64,000 nt of DNA. Origin: Poindextera sp035604135. Its GTDB lineage: Bacteria; Pseudomonadota; Alphaproteobacteria; Caulobacterales; Caulobacteraceae. The DNA lies in NCBI GenBank assembly GCA_035604135.1, contig DATNJB010000066.1, positions 7,203 to 71,202 of the forward strand, read 5' to 3'. Below the pieces are notes generated by a model. The model was not told the DNA's origin, made no database searches, and saw only the letters and a program-made list of their open reading frames with translations. The translations under genes and the position numbers were made by a program. Shown one piece after another: positions 60,179 to 64,000 of the stretch (position 1 is the first letter of the stretch; the number at the start of each line of letters is the position of its first letter).

Positions 60179-61115
60179 ACGCAAGGGCCTTCCGGTCTCC
60201 GGCTGGGTCATCCTCGACAAACCCGCGGGCCTTGGCTCGACGCAGGCCGTGGCCAGAGTCCGCCGCGCGTTCGGGGCGCAGAAGGCCGGGCACGCCGGCA
60301 CCCTCGACCCGCTGGCGACCGGCATCCTGCCGGTGGCGCTCGGCGAGGCGACAAAGACGGTCGGCTACCTGGTGGACGCCGACAAGAGCTACCGGTTCAC
60401 CATCGCCTGGGGGGCCTCGACGGCGAGCTTCGACGCCGACGGGGCCGTGACAGAAACCTCCGACGTTCGGCCAGCCGCGCAGGCGGTGGAGGCGGCGCTC
60501 GCCAATTTCGTCGGCGAGATCGCGCAAGTCCCGCCGGCCTTCTCGGCCGTCAAGGTCGATGGCGAGCGCGCCTATGATCTGGCCCGCGCCGGCGTCGTCC
60601 TCGACCTCGAGCCCAGGATGGTGGTCATCCACCAGGCCCGCGTCCTGGGCGTCCCAGACGCCGATCACGTCACGCTGGAGATCGTCTGCGGCAAGGGAAC
60701 CTATGTTCGCGGCCTGGCGCGCGATCTGGCGGCCAGGCTAGGCGCCTGCGGCCACGTTTCGGCCTTGCGCCGCACCCGGGTCGGCCCCTTCGGGTTGGAC
60801 GACGCCGTGACGCTGGAACAATTGGAGGATTTGTGCGATAGGGGCCGCGGCCTGGAGGCGCTCGCCCCGGTCGAGACCGCGCTGGACGACATCCCGGCGC
60901 TGGCCGTGACCGACGAGGAGGCATTCAGGCTCTCGCAAGGGCGACCGATCGTTCTGCTTCCCAGACAGGTCGAAACGCTGAAGGCGCGGCTTTCCTCTCC
61001 CGATGGAGCGGGTTTCGCGTCCCGAACCGTTTTGGCGATGGCGACGAGCGGACCGGCGGCGATCTGCGAGATGCGGGCGGGACAGCTTCGTCCGGTCCGC
61101 GTGTTCAACCTCTAG
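60168..61115 (+). CDS. truB: tRNA pseudouridine(55) synthase
   Basis: TruB makes pseudouridine 55 in the T loop of tRNAs. The 315-aa protein has SGWVILDKPAGLGSTQAVAR, the catalytic AGHAGTLDPLATG (D47), and VSGVKVDGERAYDLAR-like and GTYVRGLARDLAARLG segments. The C-terminal PUA-like end is present. It is second in rbfA-truB-rpsO-pnp. Confidence 0.96.
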   Translation: MGRKRKGLPVSGWVILDKPAGLGSTQAVARVRRAFGAQKAGHAGTLDPLATGILPVALGEATKTVGYLVDADKSYRFTIAWGASTASFDADGAVTETSDVRPAAQAVEAALANFVGEIAQVPPAFSAVKVDGERAYDLARAGVVLDLEPRMVVIHQARVLGVPDADHVTLEIVCGKGTYVRGLARDLAARLGACGHVSALRRTRVGPFGLDDAVTLEQLEDLCDRGRGLEALAPVETALDDIPALAVTDEEAFRLSQGRPIVLLPRQVETLKARLSSPDGAGFASRTVLAMATSGPAAICEMRAGQLRPVRVFNL

Positions 61116-61128
61116 GACGGAGACCCCG

Positions 61129-61398
61129 ATGTCGATTGTAGCCGAACGCAAGGCGGAACTGATCAAGACCCACGCCCGAACGCCGCACGACACCGGCTCG
61201 GCGGAGGTGCAGGTCGCCATCCTTTCCGAGCGGATCGCCAACCTGACCGAGCATTTCAAGACCCACAAGAAGGACAACCACTCCCGACGCGGACTCTTGA
61301 AGCTCGTTTCGCAACGCCGCAGCCTGCTCGATCACCTGCGAACCGCCGACCAGGCGCGCTACCGGGCTCTGATCGAGACGCTGGGCTTGCGCAGATAG
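61129..61398 (+). CDS. rpsO: 30S ribosomal protein S15
   Basis: The 89-aa protein has the whole S15 sequence pattern: HDTGSAEVQVAILSERIANL, HFKTHKKDNHSRRGLLKLVS and RRSLLDHLR. S15 nucleates the central domain of the 30S. The ATG at 61129 is 13 bp after truB, with GGACGGAG upstream. It is followed by a 246-bp structured region before pnp. Confidence 0.97.
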   Translation: MSIVAERKAELIKTHARTPHDTGSAEVQVAILSERIANLTEHFKTHKKDNHSRRGLLKLVSQRRSLLDHLRTADQARYRALIETLGLRR

Positions 61399-61513
61399 TT
61401 CCCCCGCGCGGCAAATTGCGCGGATAATAGAGATTCGTCGCAGCCGAGACGGGCGGCGGCGAAGATGAGCGGGCTTAAAGCGCCCGCGTGCACGCCCGAG
61501 GGCCCTAAGAGAT

Positions 61514-61547
61514 GGTCCTCTTTCCACCCGTCGAGAAGGAGAGGACC
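61514..61547 (+). promoter_or_regulatory. Hairpin in the pnp leader
   Basis: GGTCCTCT (61514-61521) and AGAGGACC (61540-61547) form a perfect 8-bp stem in the rpsO-pnp gap. A second hairpin GCGGGC/GCCCGC lies near 61463-61480. In E. coli the pnp leader hairpin is cut by RNase III and underlies PNPase autoregulation; the same role here is inference. Confidence 0.5.
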
Positions 61548-61644
61548 TCCGGTTCCGCGAAAGAGAACGCCGTTCCGCCCCTGTCCGTAGCGTCGCCAAG
61601 GAAATGGGTCCTTGCCGGCGAAGAAGAGAAAGACATCAACCGAT

Positions 61645-63789
61645 ATGTTCGACATCAAACGCAAATCCATCGACTGGGGCGGGCGCAAGCTGACGCTCGA
61701 GACCGGCCGCTTCGCGCGGCAGGCCGACGGGGCGGTGCTCGCCACCTACGGCGAGACGGTCGTGCTGGCCGCAGTCGTTGCGGAAAAGGCGCCGAGGCCC
61801 GGCCTCGATTTCTTCCCGCTCACCGTCAACTACCAGGAGAAGACCTTCGCCGCCGGCAAGATCCCCGGCGGCTTCTTCAAGCGCGAAGGCCGCCCGTCGG
61901 AGAAGGAGACCCTGGTCTCCCGCCTGATCGACCGCCCGATCCGCCCCTTGTTCGTCAAAGGTTTCAAGCATGAGACGCAGGTCATCGTGACCGTGCTGGC
62001 CCACGACCTGGAGAACGATCCGGACATCGTGGCCCTGGTGGCGACCTCGGCCGCGCTGACGATCTCGGGCGTGCCGTTCATGGGCCCGATCGGCGCCGCG
62101 CGCGTCGGCTTTATCGACGGCCAGTACGTGCTGAACCCGACCCTCGACCAGCTGGGCGAGGACAACCGCATGGACCTCGTCGTCGCCGGCACCCACGACG
62201 CGGTGATGATGGTCGAGTCCGAGATCAAGGAACTGAGCGAGGACGAAGTGCTGGGCGGCGTCATGTTCGCCCACAAGGGCTTCCAGCCCGTGATCGACGC
62301 CATCATCGAGCTGGCCGAGCACGCGGCGAAGGACCCGTGGGACTTCCAGGCCGAGGATATCGACCACCTCATCGGCGCGATCACCAAGGTGGTCGGCGAA
62401 GACCTGAAGGCGGCCTACAAGCTGACCGACAAGATGCAGCGTCACGCGGCGCTTTCCGCCGCCAAGACCAAGGCGGCCGAACTCCTGGTCAAGTCCGACG
62501 CCAATCCGGATGGCCACGACTCCTCCAAGTTCGGCGCCGCGTTCAAGGAATGCGAGGCGGTGGTGCTCCGGCGCGACGTGCTCAAGACCGGCAAGCGCAT
62601 CGACGGCCGCGACGTCTCGACGGTGCGCCCGATCGTCGCGGAGGTGGGCGTGTTGCCCCGCGCGCACGGCTCTGCGCTGTTCACCCGCGGCGAAACCCAG
62701 GCGCTGGTGGTTGCGACCCTCGGCACCGGCGACGACGAGCAGTTCATCGACGCGCTGGAAGGCACCTACAAGGAGGCTTTCCTGCTGCACTACAACTTCC
62801 CGCCGTACAGCGTGGGCGAGACCGGCCGCATGAACGCCCCCGGCCGCCGCGAGATCGGCCACGGCAAGCTCGCCTGGCGCGCCATCCGGCCGATGCTGCC
62901 GAGCAAGGAAGCCTTCCCCTACACGATCCGTCTGGTTTCGGAGATCACCGAGTCCAACGGCTCGTCGTCGATGGCGACCGTCTGCGGCTCGTCGCTCGCC
63001 CTGATGGACGCCTCGGTGCCGCTGCACAAGCCGGTCGCCGGCATCGCCATGGGCCTGATCCTGGAGCCGGACGGCTACGTCGTGCTTTCCGACATCCTGG
63101 GCGACGAGGACCACCTGGGCGACATGGACTTCAAGGTCGCCGGCACCGCCGACGGCGTCACCTCGCTGCAGATGGACATCAAGATCCCGGGCATCACCGA
63201 GGAGATCATGAAGAAGGCGCTGGGCCAGGCCCGCGACGGCCGCATCCACATCCTGGGCGAGATGGCCAAGGCCATCACCAGCGCCCGCGAGGAGCTGTCG
63301 GCCTACGCGCCGAAGATCGAGACGCTGACCATCCCCACCGACAAGATCCGCGAAGTGATCGGCACCGGCGGCAAGGTGATCCGCGAGATCGTCGCCACCA
63401 CCGGCGCCAAAGTCGACATCAACGACGACGGCGTGGTCAAGGTCGCCGCCTCCGACCAGGCGAAGATCAAGGCCGCGGTGGACTGGATCAAGTCGATCAC
63501 GTCCGAGCCGGAGGTCGGCCACATCTACGACGGCAAGGTCGTCAAGCTGGTCGACTTCGGCGCCTTCGTGAACTTCTTCGGGGCCAAGGACGGGCTCGTG
63601 CACGTGAGCCAAATCGCCAACGAGCGGGTGGCCAAGCCCTCGGACGTCCTGCAGGAGGGTCAGATCGTGAAGGTCAAGCTCCTGGGCTTCGACGACCGCG
63701 GCAAGGTCCGCCTGTCGATGAAGGTCGTCGACCAGGAGACCGGCGAGGATCTGTCCAAGAAGGAGCCGGTGGCCGAACCGGCCGAGTAG
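61645..63789 (+). CDS. pnp: Polyribonucleotide nucleotidyltransferase (PNPase)
   Basis: PNPase degrades RNA phosphorolytically 3' to 5' and partners with RNase E. The 714-aa protein has two RNase PH-like domains (first with FFPLTVNYQEKTFAAGKIPG, second with RRDVLKTGKRIDGRDVSTVR and EITESNGSSSMATVCGSSLA), a KH domain (IREVIGTGGKVIREIVATTG) and an S1 domain (GLVHVSQIANERV). The ATG at 61645 (MFDIKRKSIDWGG) is the conserved start. A strong terminator follows. Confidence 0.97.
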   Translation: MFDIKRKSIDWGGRKLTLETGRFARQADGAVLATYGETVVLAAVVAEKAPRPGLDFFPLTVNYQEKTFAAGKIPGGFFKREGRPSEKETLVSRLIDRPIRPLFVKGFKHETQVIVTVLAHDLENDPDIVALVATSAALTISGVPFMGPIGAARVGFIDGQYVLNPTLDQLGEDNRMDLVVAGTHDAVMMVESEIKELSEDEVLGGVMFAHKGFQPVIDAIIELAEHAAKDPWDFQAEDIDHLIGAITKVVGEDLKAAYKLTDKMQRHAALSAAKTKAAELLVKSDANPDGHDSSKFGAAFKECEAVVLRRDVLKTGKRIDGRDVSTVRPIVAEVGVLPRAHGSALFTRGETQALVVATLGTGDDEQFIDALEGTYKEAFLLHYNFPPYSVGETGRMNAPGRREIGHGKLAWRAIRPMLPSKEAFPYTIRLVSEITESNGSSSMATVCGSSLALMDASVPLHKPVAGIAMGLILEPDGYVVLSDILGDEDHLGDMDFKVAGTADGVTSLQMDIKIPGITEEIMKKALGQARDGRIHILGEMAKAITSAREELSAYAPKIETLTIPTDKIREVIGTGGKVIREIVATTGAKVDINDDGVVKVAASDQAKIKAAVDWIKSITSEPEVGHIYDGKVVKLVDFGAFVNFFGAKDGLVHVSQIANERVAKPSDVLQEGQIVKVKLLGFDDRGKVRLSMKVVDQETGEDLSKKEPVAEPAE

Positions 63790-63811
63790 CTCTCCCGCAA
63801 GGGGTGAAGCG

Positions 63812-63850
63812 GGGCCTCTTCTCCGATAGGAGGAGGGGCCCTTTTTCTTT
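63812..63850 (+). terminator. Intrinsic terminator after pnp
   Basis: A 13-bp GC-rich stem (63812-63824 with 63829-63841, three G-U pairs) closes a GATA tetraloop and is followed by TTTTTCTTT. Confidence 0.9.
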
Positions 63851-63868
63851 GCCGAGAGCCCGCCCCGC

Positions 63869-64000
63869 ATGACCCGCATCCTTGTGCACGAGCCCGCGTA
63901 CCGCCGCATCGAGGCGAGGCTGCCGGCCTCGGCCCGCGAGGCCGAGTTTCTGCGCCTGGACGCGAGCGGCGACGTCCGTCTGGGCGAAGATGTGGTTCCG
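63869..64000 (+). CDS. N-terminus of a probable D-isomer 2-hydroxyacid dehydrogenase (partial)
   Basis: The frame opens at ATG 63869 and runs off the window after 44 residues: MTRILVHEPAYRRIEARLPA, then REAEFLRLDASGDVRLGEDV. The pattern (short strand, helix, then a strand of the flanking substrate domain) resembles 2-hydroxyacid dehydrogenases of Caulobacterales, but the NAD-binding domain lies beyond the end, so the call is tentative. Confidence 0.45.
   Translation, partial: MTRILVHEPAYRRIEARLPASAREAEFLRLDASGDVRLGEDVVP

Noticed and set aside
61636..63909. 757-aa minus-strand ORF opposite pnp
   Set aside because: The mirrored frame of a long GC-rich gene; its His/Asp/Val/Leu-rich translation shows no domain, while the plus strand encodes full PNPase.

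Overview
The window is a GC-rich stretch of chromosome from an alphaproteobacterium, almost certainly of the order Caulobacterales (Caulobacter/Phenylobacterium type). The main evidence is the run chpT - cheY-like - cheR-like - entericidin - phyK - ecfG - nepR / phyR. It matches the general stress response (GSR) neighbourhood of Caulobacter, with a cell-cycle phosphotransferase beside it and a clear CtrA box elsewhere in the window. Gene density is high, 4-bp stop/start overlaps are common, and GTG and TTG starts are frequent. I saw no rRNA or tRNA gene, insertion sequence, prophage or CRISPR array.

Layout. 1-11 kb: MFS tail, Hsp70-like ATPase, malic enzyme (maeB), dapB with an amidase, then a minus-strand run rdgB-hemW-rsmI-yraN-SirB1-like-gshB. 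11.3-13.7 kb: an accessory-looking block between rdgB and rph, with a 37-aa hydrophobic peptide, a DUF2975/HTH pair, a second XRE regulator and a VOC/MBL-fold pair. 13.7-16.2 kb: rph divergent from hrcA-grpE. 16.2-24.4 kb: dienelactone hydrolase, acyl-CoA dehydrogenase with a PsrA-type palindrome, PPOX-fold, HAD, MaoC, ribF, and an MHS transporter. 24.5-31.7 kb: cysQ-like phosphatase, chpT, CheY/CheR-like pair and the GSR locus. 31.7-37 kb: CHAP protein, 2'-5' RNA ligase fold, Bax-inhibitor-1, DUF4037, DUF2794, DUF1223. 37-43.7 kb: acnA divergent from ccmABCDG, then a gene behind a CtrA box and a MarR protein with a histone-like tail. 43.8-49.8 kb: dapF-mtaB-ftsY-yciB, PadR, and oxyR divergent from an AhpD-like gene. 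50-64 kb: the translation/RNA block rimP-nusA-ylxR-infB ... rbfA-truB-rpsO-pnp, interrupted by a small accessory group.

The most interesting part is the GSR locus. Five exact matches to the EcfG/SigT promoter (GGAAC, 16 nt, CGTT) lie within 4 kb (27497-31441). I found no other exact match in a manual scan of the window. They precede an entericidin-type lipoprotein, nepR-ecfG(-phyK), phyR, a short GC-rich transcription unit, and a 79-aa protein. The short unit has a promoter, a hairpin with a seven-C run, and a perfect intrinsic terminator but no ORF, so it is very probably the sRNA GsrN. The model is that PhyK phosphorylates PhyR, PhyR sequesters NepR, EcfG is freed, and EcfG amplifies its own regulators while switching on a local sRNA and two small effector proteins.
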